Assembly (NCBI RefSeq): GCF_000003815.2
Contig: NC_049984.1
Location: 17,574,937-17,638,936 of the forward strand
Source: Branchiostoma floridae
Taxonomy: Eukaryota; Chordata; Leptocardii; Amphioxiformes; Branchiostomatidae
Length of the DNA stretch: 64,000 nucleotides
Direction: 5' to 3'
Part shown: positions 1-13,100 of the stretch, in pieces
How the letters are laid out: each line of letters begins with the position of its first letter
Position numbering within the stretch: position 1 is the stretch's first letter
Notes under the pieces: model-generated
Told to the model about the DNA's origin: nothing
The model's input: the letters and a program-made list of their open reading frames with translations, nothing else
Databases searched by the model: none
Translations under genes and position numbers: made by a program

Positions 1-339
1 GGAAACGGCCCTTCTTCCCAAGCCGCCTGTCAATCAAAGTCAAATCTTTATCAAACAAACATAGCAAACATGATCTGCATTGAGTTGATTTACAAACATT
101 ATCATCATTGACTTGATTTGCGTCATAGTGGTAACACAAAGATCATAAAATAAACTGGCCAATGACTACAAAGTTTTGTAAAACAGAACCTGATCGTAGT
201 AGTAAATTGCACATTCAAGTTAATTAAGAACTTTACTAGGTAAAATACATGGAAAAATATCGGCCTTAGATTGACAGTAAAGTGTAGGTGTGGAATGAAA
301 TGAATCATTGCAAGACTAGTATCTAAATTCTTGAAATAC
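1..339 (-). other. Start of the intron after the last visible exon
   Basis: AT-rich; I see no exon, repeat or RNA here. The giant gene's next exon must lie beyond the window. Confidence 0.5.
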
Positions 340-3300
340 CTGTCCAAGTCTGATCCGTACTTCTGGTCAACTCGATACACGTTTGGATCAGAGCTTACGA
401 TGGAGAAGCGGCCAGAGTTATGGTCTTCGACCTTGCAGAGGTTGCGGTCTTCTGCCGAGCACATGTCATCGCGGATGGAGTACCCCATCTGAGCAGGGAA
501 ACCTCCCATGTCCCACAGGTTCTGTATAATACATGTTACATGTAAGTATTAGCACAGCACGAAATCTGGTATTTAAGCAAGCTTAAACTCAACATAAACG
601 CGACGTTTCTGCACCCTTTCCGCAACTTAACGACATCTATCCGCGAACGTAAAGATCCCCTTTAATGTTACCTTTACGTTGGCACTTATATGTACGTTTC
701 GGCACTCCTCACGTGCCTTTCCGCAACTATTAGACGCTTAAAGGCGTCGTTAATGACAGTTTTTCGTAACCTATACGGGTGGAAAGCACGCGTTTATTAA
801 GACCTTTCTGTACCCTTTCCGCAACTTAACGACATCTATCCGTGAACGTAAAGATTCCCTTTAATGCACTTATATGTACGTTTCGGCACTCCTTCACGTG
901 CCTTTCCGCAACTATTAGACGCTTAAAGGCGTCGTTAATGACAGTTTTTCGTAACCTATACGGGCGGAAAGCACGCGTTTCTTAAGACCTTTCCGTGATC
1001 TTTTGACCACATTTACAGTCGATTTCCGTCACGATTTCCCCACGTTTATGTGTCGTTTACACACCCTGAAAGGCACGTCAAGAAGTGCAGAAACGTACTT
1101 ATCCGAACGCTTTCCGTGATCTTTCCTTGGACTATAGTTGTCATTTATTTTTAGTAAAGGCGGCGTAAGTTTAAACCTTTCCGCATCTTTAGGTAGGCTT
1201 TATGTGTTTTGTGTGGCTTAGATTGGAACTTTTGCATCTGGTATGCTTGTCTTATTTGGTGTGAATCATACCTACACCGGTATCTATGGCTTCGCCGTCT
1301 AAACTATCTTGTGATTCTAATTGTGGACTTGGATTGGTCGACCGAGGGAACAATCAGTGTACAATATCCATGCACGAATCTCCGCTACATTTAAGTCCAC
1401 AATTTGGAGTCCAGTGTCGGGCGATACGCCTGGAAAGACGTCATTTCAAGCAGCATAGTTCCATCTGGCCATCACATTAGGAAAAATCCGCAGAGATTCC
1501 CGAAGACGGGTACTGTTTTGTGATGAACAGGCCATGCTCTCCATGTCTCCGCCAGCTTATGCTGGTCAAGACGACACAGTCTTGAATTCACCCTGAGTTG
1601 TGCCCCGTTGAAGACTCTCCAACATACTCCGTTTCTGGCAAGCCTTGAGTGTCCTATGGTTATGTCCGTTCCGTCCTGTAGTTCCGTTCGAATCCATCTG
1701 CGGCAATGCCACGCCGATAATCCGTGTGTTGAAACGGGTCCAAGGCTCCTTCTTGACTTGTTCCGAAACAGACGCCCTGCAAACTGGTTTCTTGAATAAA
1801 TTCTGGCATATTCGTTAGGTTTAAAATACCCACTTTTGTCTGCCATTGGATAACGCCCTGTCACATGACTGGCCTCTTCTGGGAGCTGCTAATTAGAAAT
1901 TCAATGCCGCGTTGTTCGTTATTCATAGTTGACGGCGAATAAATTTGAATTTGAAAAACACCATCCCCTTTGTACGCTGTTTAGCCAAGGTTAAGCTAAA
2001 CACAACTGTTACCACACTAGAAAATACCAGCCTTTCTGGGAGAACGTGATTATTGCTTGTAGATAATAAATGTTCTTCCAGATGATAAGAAAGTTTTTTT
2101 GTACAATTATATAAACAGCAAACCCGCTATATTCCCATGATACGTTACCGGGTAGTGAGGACGCTATGTCGTCGGGATGCCAAGCTGCAAGGCACAGCCA
2201 CCCGCGAGCGACATACTGGACAGGCCGCCCAGTACTACTCCTCTTACCCTGAACGGGAACACGTCGTAATTATGACCACCAATCTTCGGGGGCATGTACA
2301 CAGTCCTCCCGGCGACTGTTGTTTCCTTTCAACAAGGAGGTTAAATATTTAATTTCCTTGCTTTCAACGCTACCTCTCCAACATCTTTTTCTGTAACTAT
2401 CAATCTCCACCTCTGTAAAGAAAGTTCAGAGAGTTTTCTGAAAAGTAAGCTCACAGGCAAAGGTAACGGAACGATATCGGTAACATACGATACTACTGGA
2501 AAAAATAAACGCTTATAACCTTTCCGACATCTTTCTTGCACCTGTACATAGCATCTTTTTGTGTAAAGTGAGCTCAATGGTAACGTAAAGACATTGGAAA
2601 GATACCATATGTTCCATGAGGATATTTTGATTTTCCTGGTTTCGTCAAACACGCTAACACAGAATGAGTTATTCAGGCGAAGTCGCTACTTTAGTGAGAG
2701 GCGCATGTGGTATATTGAGCGTAAAATACTCGTAATTTGGTAAAAGCAATGCCTCTTTTAAGAATGATAATTAACGCTACCTTTCCGTTTGCACCTATAC
2801 ATTCCAAAAATTGTATCTGCTATATGTAAGTTTTAACCAGGAGAAAATGTTGCTTATCTTGGTTAAACTCAACACGTTAACACAGCAGGGGCTATTCAGG
2901 CGAAGCCGCTGCGTTAGTGAGGGCGCATGTGGTATATTGAGCGGAAAATAATGCCTCTTCTTCAAATAATGATTAACGCTACCTTTCCGACATCTTTTTT
3001 CCACCTATACATAAAAGGGGGGAGGTTTGCTTAAACCTCCCCCCTTTTATGTAAAGTCAGCTCAAATGTAACGGAAAGACATCGGAAAGATTGTATCTTT
3101 TATATGTAGCTTTCACACAGGACGAGATTTGCTTTTCTTGGTTAAACTTAACACGCAAACACAGCAGGAGCTATTCATTTGAAGCCGCTGCTTTAGTGAA
3201 CGGAGCATGTGGTATATTGAGCGGAGAATACTCTTAATTTGGTAAAAGCAATGCCTCTTCTTCAAGTAATAATTAACGCTACCTTTCCGACATCTTTTTT

Positions 3301-6300
3301 CCACCTATACATAAAAGGGGGAAGGTTTGCTTAAACCTCCCCCCTTTTATGTAAAGTCAGCTCAAATGTAACGGAAAGACATCGGAAAGATTGTATCTTT
3401 TATATGTAGCTTTCACACAGGAGGACATTTTCTTTTCTTGGTTAAACTTAACACGCAAACACAGCAGGAGCTATTCATTTGAAGCCGCTGCTTTATTGAA
3501 CGGCGCATGTGGTATATTGAGCGGAAAATACTCTTAATTTGGTAAAAGCAATGCCTCTTCTTAAAAATAAACGCTACCATTCCGACATCTTTTTTTGCAC
3601 CTATACATAAAAGGGGGAGGTCTCCATAGACCTATACTGATAAGAGTATGTAAAATGAGATCAATTGTAACGGAAGGGCAATGAAAAGATATCATCTCCT
3701 ATTAGTAATTTCCACCTTAGAGAACCACGAAAATAAAAAAAAGGCGAAGGTCAACTGATTGTATGTGAACGTATGGTCGGTTCAAAGCCTGTAGATGTTT
3801 TATGTACATAAGCAATACCTGTTTCATATACGGCACATATAAGGATGCTTAAAGGTGATGTAAATATATTACATGTATTTAATCTGCCTTAACGAATACG
3901 GAAAGGTTACGGAAATGTAAAACCATGGTTTCCGTGGTCTTTACGATACCGTAAACTCTGCGGAAATATTTTCACACCTTTAGGCTACATTTAAGTATCT
4001 CGGAAAGTATGCTTAAATATTCGTTTTCGTGCTGTGTAGAATTTAAGTTCATCTGTGACTGTAATCAACATTATGTTACAATTTCAAACTTCGTTGAGGG
4101 CAAGGAGGACATTATTAACATCAACCTTCCCTCAACTGAGACGTGGGCCGATACCGACTTCCAAGCACCTTTGACCCATTGTTAACATTACACTTCTGGT
4201 CTGGATGTGTGATATAGGCTTTGGGCATTTCAACTTAATGATGATCAGAAGACTGATCAAAAGCTTGTTGGTATTATTTTGTGCACGGATATAAAGATTA
4301 AAATTGTAACATAAGTACATTAAGTAATACTATACTGTATTTGTCATCAATTTGTCAATTCAATGTCAGCTGACATACATGTATCAGTCAGAAGACTTTA
4401 TATGTACAATTTTACACAAGTACTGAATAGAATAGCACAGTGTTTATTGATCTATAGTTGTAGTGAATATGTTTTTAACAATCTTTGTTAGCGGAATTCA
4501 ACTACAATATCCTTTTTTTGAAGCCATACTCAGGACATCTTCCTTTTCAGCACCAAGGACAGAGATGAAGTTTTCCTTCACCTTGTTTGGTAGTTTTCGG
4601 TACTACTAAGAGCTACAAAAAGATTGCATTACAACACATTCAAATACTGGCCATATGGACTGCTCAGTGATAAATGGTTCATGCAGTAGTTGATAAATTC
4701 AGATCAACCTGACAGACATTATGTCTGAATGGAGTTGATTTACAGCTGCGTTGGAATTGCACAGTCTTGTGCCAATCATTGAAAAAATATGTACAAAGTA
4801 CACTAATTATGGAAAATGGCAAAAGCTCATGAAGTCTATCATAGGCTCTGATGACTATACCTATAACATACATTTGTAGCCTCTGGTTTCAGTACACAAG
4901 AAATATGCTAGTGGTCACTTGTTCACAGATTTCATCTTGAAAGTTGTCTAGTCTACAATGTATACACAGTCTCAATAGTCTCACCTGAGAGGAGAATGCA
5001 GGATGCCATGTCATGCCCCCATCCTTGTACAGGTACATCACATAGGAGTGGACACCGTTGGTCATCAGCACTGCTTGGAATGTATTCCTCTGTGGGAAAA
5101 CAAGGGTCACATAGAATAGAGATGCATATGGAGAAAAGGAGAAAGAGATATATTCTTTAATGCTTGATGATTTTAGGAAAAACTTTGCTAATTCCTCAAC
5201 TCATTTGAGGAAAAAGATGCACAATAGGAGTGGTTTCAAAACTGTTTTTCTTGATGGACCGGTAAAGATAAACAGACCCGGAAAAAAAATCAGTTGACCG
5301 GATTTTAATACACCAGTGGAAGTTTGATACTCCATCAAACAGTTTCCTTTGTAGTAGAATGGACCATTGTTTTGAGTCTTGTCCATTTACAAGTCTTCAC
5401 AAATAATCAAGTCCAGGGTCAGATCCGAACAGAGACCTGATCCGCTGGACCTGAACTGTACCAGTACCCAGCCTTACTGCGCAAAAAATTGTTAATGCAA
5501 TTTTCAAACCCATGGTATTGGTGATACAGTCATTTGAAATACATTCATGGTGAACTGTTTTTCACAATATTGTCAATCACTTGTATATACATCAAATCAA
5601 CACATGTTCATTGCTAGCATGTGTTTGAGTCTGACCTGGTCTCCATTTGATTCCCAGTATGGCACCATGTTGTCCCACGTCACCACTAGGATGTACTTAG
5701 GCATGAAGTCTACTCCACTGTTCTCCTTCACTGCTGCATGAGCCATGAGGAAGGTGTTCTCAGCAGCCATGGAGTCATTGTAAGCATGGTACCACACCTG
5801 TATACACACCGTACACAAAGTAAAAAACGAATAAGCTGTCGTAATGAAAGACAAAAAATTACCTAAAGTTTGACACAGAACATAATGTTAAACTTTTGAA
5901 GGAATCATGTGGCCACAATGGACCCCCAAAACCCACCATAGCGGCTATAATGTATACATACCAGGCAACAAAATACACATTTAGTATATTGAGAAATGGA
6001 AAACAACAGTCATTGTAACAACTAGGAAGGCAACTTTATGGAGTTCAAAAATATGAGTTATGAAGCACATTTGGTTGGTTCAAATCTTGAATGGTGCATG
6101 ACTTATGCTACTGTCTTTTTCTAAAACAGAAAAAAAATGAAGAGGTGATTGTAAGAACCATTAGAATTTAAATAACCATGGCCTTACTTCTACAACTTGG
6201 ATTGAGTGTGTTAGGAGGGACATCAAGATGTGCGGTCTAACAAGGGTGGACCCACTGGACAGAACCACATGGAAGCACAGTGTGAAGAGTATTTGACTGC

Positions 6301-7101
6301 TGCCTACCCGTGTCAGGGATCCCAGTAGCAGTAAAATCAAATAATGGATACTAATACTACTTACTTCAGAGAATGGCCTGGCAGGTAAGTCTCTAGACTT
6401 GACATCAGCCCAGAAGGGAGCCAGTACGGCCACTGCGTCGTCCTGCGGGTCAAGCGTCCGGAGGGGCTGGGGGTGGCGGAAGGTCTGCTTGTGGTTGTGG
6501 TCACGCTCTGGTGACAAGGTGGTGACCACAAGCACCCCATTCTCTGTCACCTGTGGGAAAGTCAATTAAAAGTGAATTGATGGAACAAAGCTTATCAACA
6601 TGTAAAAACTACAGTGGCAAAGACTGGGATTCTTATGATATAATGATCATAAATCAGAAGCATCACAAGGGGGTATAGTGAGAAAAATATTTTGCGATTT
6701 AAATGTATTGCTTTTGATCTGACAGTGTATAAAGTTAGCCTATTGTTGCAAGTCTGGACATTAAAACATATTTTTTGTAGGTCAAGAACTATTTGCTTTT
6801 AGGACAAGATATCATCTTTAATGAAATAAAATACCAATTAATTTGTTTCTATTTTCAACTTACATACCAGGCCAGTTATAGCTGTTAGTATAATACAACA
6901 ATTTTTGCAAATAAGTGTTTTAAAGAAATTCATTATCACCATTTCTTAAACTTACGTAAACGTGGTCAAACACTTTCCCTCCAAACAGGGGTAGTCCATT
7001 ATTGATGGGGATGACAGGGGAAACTAGCTCTGCCTCCCATCCTGTAGCAGTTGTCACCTGGACGTCCCCTGCTTCATTGCCGTACTGGAACAGCCTCATT
7101 T
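340..7101 (-). CDS. NIDO domain (five exons)
   Basis: Exons 6956-7101, 6365-6550, 5636-5797, 4985-5089 and 340-521; the internal junctions are all phase 0. In order: [12 protein letters not shown] and [13 protein letters not shown] (domain start), [68 protein letters not shown] and [10 protein letters not shown]. These match the nidogen/tectorin/mucin-4 NIDO pattern across its length, complete to about the final strand. The last exon ends in phase 2, so the protein continues left of the window. Confidence 0.92.
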
Positions 7102-10100
7102 CTGGAGTAAAATATTGTGAGATATGAGATGTGAAACCCAAAAGTTCAGTTGCAGTACAATAGAAAGCCACATTTAAACCCATAACCAAATGTCCATTAT
7201 CTGGCCATCACTCAAGTTATCCACATACACAGTATCATTACAATACATCAACAGTGTCTTCAGAATAATGCTGTCCATAAAAATACATTCAAACATATAC
7301 ACCAAAAATATTCTCGATCAAGACAAACAAAAGTATTAAGCTGACTCAAGTCAAAATAAGAGACAGTTACCAATAATTTGCAGTACTTTGATGTACAGTA
7401 CTGTATTCAAATGTATGTTATACTATCATAATGGCAAATGTACATGTCATGAACATGTACATGTTTGCTAGAAGCAAAAAACTAATGATAACCAATGATA
7501 CTGATACCAGTCAAGTATCAAACATACACTTCCCTATACCAGAGTGTAAATATCCTGCAAAGCTGATAACATACCCTCACAGTCTCCGACCCTGCCCTGC
7601 CCCAGGTCCCAGAACCACACGTGACACTGGCATCTGTAGGAGCCGGGGAGGTTCACACAGTCGGCATGATCATCACAGCCATGTCGTCCCTGGCATTCAT
7701 CAACATCTGTAGAGATCACGGATTCATCAAAATGATCAGTGTTTCGTATTCTATGTTAACTCACAATTCATCATTTCATCATGCATCATGCTAACTTGTT
7801 TTTCAGTTAAGCAGAGTCAGGCAGTCATCATGATTTTGACTACAGTATCTCTTGTCACATTGCTTAAGCCATTGAACTTTGAAGCACCCCCCTCAACAGC
7901 CCATCCATTCAAGGCCTCTCTTCACTGCCTTCCATAAAGTCATTGCTTGTCCACCTCTATTTCTCTGTTAGGTTCCAGTTTAAGGCTGCCCATGGTTGAT
8001 GCAGCTTTGCCATTCTGGAGCTAAATCTAAATCAAAACCAACCATGCAAAAATGTTAAATCAACAATTAATTGATGTATTATGCTCAAGAAGGTTTGATT
8101 GAACCTCCTTGGTGTGGTAATGGAGAGTTTATTACCTTCCATGTACTATACAAACTGTGTGATTGTGTATTGAATAAGAGTGAAAATAAGACTTTTGCCC
8201 CTTACCCACACACATGTTGGAGGTTGTGTCCAACATGTAGCCTGGTTCACACCTGCAGCTGTAGCTGCCCCTGGTGTTGACACATGTGGTGCCTGATGGA
8301 CAGGGCTGCAGCATGGTGGAACACTCATCCACATCTGCAGCAGTAAAGTCACGTTAGTAAACAATCCATCAATTATCTTCAAGCTTCAGTAATACTATAA
8401 GCTTAATGCATCAAGGCTGTAGACATCATCATCATCATCATCAAGTTCAAATTTTCTGCATAAGACCTCCAGCTTGTTCTTTCTTGTGATCCCAGCTCTC
8501 AAAGAGTGAGACCTTCTGCTATATTTCATCTAGCTGTAATGAAGAATGGCAAAATCCCACATCAAAGATATCAAGGTAGACAATTGCACGTCTTAATTAA
8601 GGATATAACCAGCTGGATAGTAAAAAGACATGTTAAGATTTTGGGGTTTAAGATGATCCCAAGAAAGGCAGAAGAAAATTCACCACAGCTGGTCGACTGC
8701 CTTGCATCATTTCTGACATAGGATGTACATGTACCCTGTAATTTACATTTTGTAGCTTCACAGAAGCCTATAAGCATTACTTGAGGTTAAGAAGTCAGGA
8801 TGCACAAGTCTCACCATCACATCTGAGGAACTGGTGGTCCCTGTCCCTGACCTCCTGGTACCCAGTGTTACAGGAGCAGTGATACAGCGCTCCCTCCCGG
8901 CTGCACACACCTGCACCGCTCCGCTGGTCACAACGGTTAGACACAGGGGAGCAGAAGTCTTCATCTGATGGGGCAGAATAGTTACACATGGTCTTAGTTA
9001 TTCAGAATAACATTCAAGGCTGGAGTAAGGAGGTGGTAAGGATTAACATTTTATGAACCATGCTGATCATGAGAGGAAAAACCGAAGCTTTAAGTCATAT
9101 TCACGACTGCATTCATCCCATCACTGCCTAGCAGTAAGGCCAGTCAATGCTGCACTTAGGTTCTTCAAGGTACAATGTGTATTGGTAGTGGTTGTGAAAT
9201 TCCACTCAATACCAGATGCTTTACCTCTGGCACGAACCTATCAAACTGATCAGATTTCTGGCAGTTGTATAGTTTACCCAACTGGCATTCTAGAGGGGCC
9301 TACATTAATTTTGTATAATCTAAACTGTTTCTTCCTTCTGCCAACCCATACCAACATATCATCAAGATCCATCAACAACTTCTCCAGTTATGTTATTCAC
9401 ATTTAGCAAACACACAGAGAGACAAGCACCTAGAAACATAACTGTCATGGCAAAATTGAAGTCACTAACTAGTAGCACATTAGTTAGTAAGTCAGTTAAA
9501 TCTATCTGGATATGCAGCTTGGTGCAAACCTACTCAGTACAAGCCTGGCATGTTACACCATGAGGCTGTTTACTGGGTATGCAATACAAACAAACAAACA
9601 AGTCCAGACTTACATTGCCGACTGCATTCCTTAAGTTTGCAGGTCATGGTGTGGTTGGCAGTTCCGAGGCAGTACTCTCCTCCCTGTTCTGGAGTGGGGC
9701 GGTCACACATGCGTGTGCGGAAACGCTTTCCGGGGCCGCACTCCGCTGAACAGCTACTCCATTCACTCCAGAAACTCCAGCCTCCATTTACTGAACAAAG
9801 GCAAGAACGGACATTGGCAGGGTAAACTTTAAGGTAAAATTGGATTTAAACTTTTCCATACAGTAAATTATTTTAAGTTTGCATTGACTTACATGTAGCT
9901 TTGATGTAGGTGTATCTGCATTTTAAGTGTATTTATGATTAAAACAATCATACTGTTTGTACAGTAAAAGAAATTATAGTATTATCCCAGCAATTATATG
10001 TTTGAATTGTGATGAGTTTGCATGCAGGGAAAGCTCACCGTAGAAACTGCAAAATGTAAAACCACCATCATGCCAATACATTGTGCATAAAATTTCTGCA

Positions 10101-13100
10101 AATTTCTGCAAATTTCTTCACATGCTTTTTGCTATCAATTTCTGAGTTACAGTTTAAGACACTAATATTTCTGCAGCTGGATGATCATATATTTCAACCT
10201 TATTGCTGAGCATTTCTTTTCACCAAGCATTGGTAAGGTAGTAAAGTGAAGGTACATGTACATTGTACTGAGTTAGCATAGTGGCACATCTACCTTTCTC
10301 ACAGCTGTCCCCACCAAAGTACCCTGGACAGTTACACCTGGCCCCAGGTGTCAGCTCCTCACACTCCCCATGGTTCAGACAGGTGAGGTTGGCACAGGTG
10401 ATGGGATCCTCACAGGTGAGTCCATCCCCAACAAAGCCAGGTTTACAGGTGCAGTAGAAGCTCCCTTCAGTGTTGATGCAGTCAGCATGTTCATGACAGT
10501 CATGGCTGCCCAGGGTACACTCGTCTATGTCTGGGGATGATAAGAGATAAAAAATAAAGGTGATGAGACCACTTTTGACCATTGTAAATGCGCAAATGCA
10601 ATACTTGTCAATGTGTGTCAATGTAACCTAAAGTTTATCGAGTCAGAAACTGGACCATGTCATAGGGACCTACATGTAACTGTAATGATGAGTGATAGAT
10701 CGCACTGGAAACGAAACTTTGTTAATGCTACAACTCAATAAGAGTAGGACTATGTATGTATGTATACTATGTATGTGTGACTGTCTATCTGTCTGTGTGT
10801 CTGTCTGTCTGTCTGTCTGAAGGAAAGAACCTTGAGACTATGTAAGGCTAGTTATCTGGGAAATATTCCTTAAGAGTCAATTAACACCAATCTGAAAAAG
10901 TAAGTTTGCAACTCTGGCAGTATTACTGAATCATTGCTTTCAGCATAGATACCTCAATAACCCATTTTCAAAAAGAAATGTTTTCTGGATAAAGGTTATT
11001 ACCAAGAAAAAGGTGCTTAGTATGTTTGCAAAATTGTCTCTTGCCACAATACTTGATTATGATGTACAAAGTCAAAGTCAGTCCTTAGTACTGATATAAG
11101 ACTTCAAAAGGCAGAAATTTTGTCAACATTTAAAGAGAGGTGCAATTTCAGTCTTACCAACACAGCCTCCATCCGTCTCTATGTACCCTACAGCACAGCC
11201 ACAGTAGTACGACCCGGGAGTGTTCACACACATGTGCTCCAGGGTCTCATTACACTTAGAGAAGTACCTCCAGTCTTCACACTCATCAACATCTAAAATC
11301 AATGTAATACACAGTCATTCATGTTTTCATTTGTAGTCTATCAGTGGAATAATTTTTCTGAAAAATAGCTTTAATAAAATCACCAGCATGGCTTGGAAAA
11401 ATTCTCCTCTTTTTGTTACTCTTAAGAATCAGGGAAGTACACATTCAAGCATACGGGATATGGCATTGAGGACAAATGATTAAAAAAATATATGTACATC
11501 TACAAAACAGATAAATGAGATCATGAGGAAATAATAAATAAGTATAGAATAACTTCAAGGAAACAATAAAAATGTACAAATATATATAAAGCAAAAAATG
11601 AACTCCAGGAATTTTTTTACTCTTTCACAATAATTATTATGATATTGTATCTAGCATTTACAAAACGTTCAGTGTCACTGACGAAAGGTAGTGGATTCTA
11701 CCTAAAATGTAAGACTGTTTCCAAAATCATATCCAGTTGCTTGTCATGAGTAATTGCTATTTGGCGTATTTGGATGTCTACCCTTTATCGACGTACCAAA
11801 CTTAACATATTTGAATTGTTGAAATATGAATTGTCCCAAACTTACCGTCACACATGCCTGTCTCCATGTTCTGTTGGTACCCTTTGGTGCAGTTGCAGCT
11901 GAATTTGTACTTCCTGTCCACACAGACGGAGCGAGTTTCATCGCAGGTGTCCATATTGTGCCGACACTCATTGATCTGTGGATCTGGAGAAACCACAAAA
12001 CAACACGAGTTTACTGCTAATTAATGTATTTAACATAATATCCAGATGCATATCTGTGTTGAATCATAACTTACAACACATCTTTATGAGCAAAAAACTA
12101 TATGCCACTCAAAAAGTGTCATAAAGCATAGTATTCAGAACATGGAGCATCAAAATTGTTCTATTGCATTATCATAGAAAGCCGTTAAGGGGTCTATGAT
12201 GAACTTTGTCCTTTATTTTGGTATTGACACATCAAACAGATCCATCAACAGCTTCTTGAGTCATATACAATGTATATGGCCTCTGTTGGTCCTACTTCCA
12301 GAATACCCTTGCATAAGCGTACCACGTCCACCGGGACTCGGTATGCGAGTCGACATGTGTAGTGTGTAGTGGCGGGAAATTCCCTCCAACAATCAGATCC
12401 TATTCTACACCCACCTCCACAGTGGAAGCTGATCTGTGTGTACATCACATTGTTCTCCGCTACTGAGTCTACCAGTGGCTGCAGGAAGGTGAAGTTGGTG
12501 AAGATGTAGGGCGTGGTCCAGCAGTATGGGATCGTGTCCTTGTTCAGCTCCACAATGAAGTCTCTTTCTCCCATGGAAACAGACTTCCTCTTCCCCACCT
12601 TGATGTTTTTGACAGAGAATGCCTTCCTCTCGACCACATAGTCGTCATGGCTGGTAGTAACATGAAAAACATCCGTAAGGGCACGGTCACATAGGTTGTG
12701 CATAGGCTTGTAGCCAGCCAGAAATCATTTTCAGTCCCCTTGATTTTGAATGGCTTTGGTGCAGCATTCCTAGGGGGAAAATTTTGAAATCTAGACCCTC
12801 TGAAATGCTTTTTCCTGCATTTTGAGGGTTAAAATTTGCTCACAGAGGACGGAATGGGGAAAAAAAATTTCCTCCGTCCCCAGCTGCAAAATTCCTTCAA
12901 AGGACGGAAGGACGGGTGCTGGCTATAACCCTGGTTGTGCAATTATTGTACAATTTTGATGGCATAGGATTTTCAAGCATGCAGGCTGTGACAGAACCAA
13001 CCACTGATATGGATCCATAACAGCATTTTGTGTACCATGACAGTTGAAATTTGCAGGAGACGTTCATTGTTGTCCTCCAAAATTCCCTAAGTTACATGTA

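Larger units (their letters stand above)
522..4984. other. 4.5-kb intron of the giant gene
   Basis: Holds the two tandem arrays listed. 1120-2340 and 3740-4984 contain no gene I recognise; a minus frame at 1472-1864 (130 codons) has no familiar motif. Confidence 0.6.

Noticed and set aside
1472-1864. 130-codon minus frame
   Set aside because: No recognisable domain, not joined in phase to NIDO exons, surrounded by repeats.
2341-3304. Three similar frames beginning [11 protein letters not shown]-like
   Set aside because: They are the 300-bp repeat unit translated; stops and indels differ between units.
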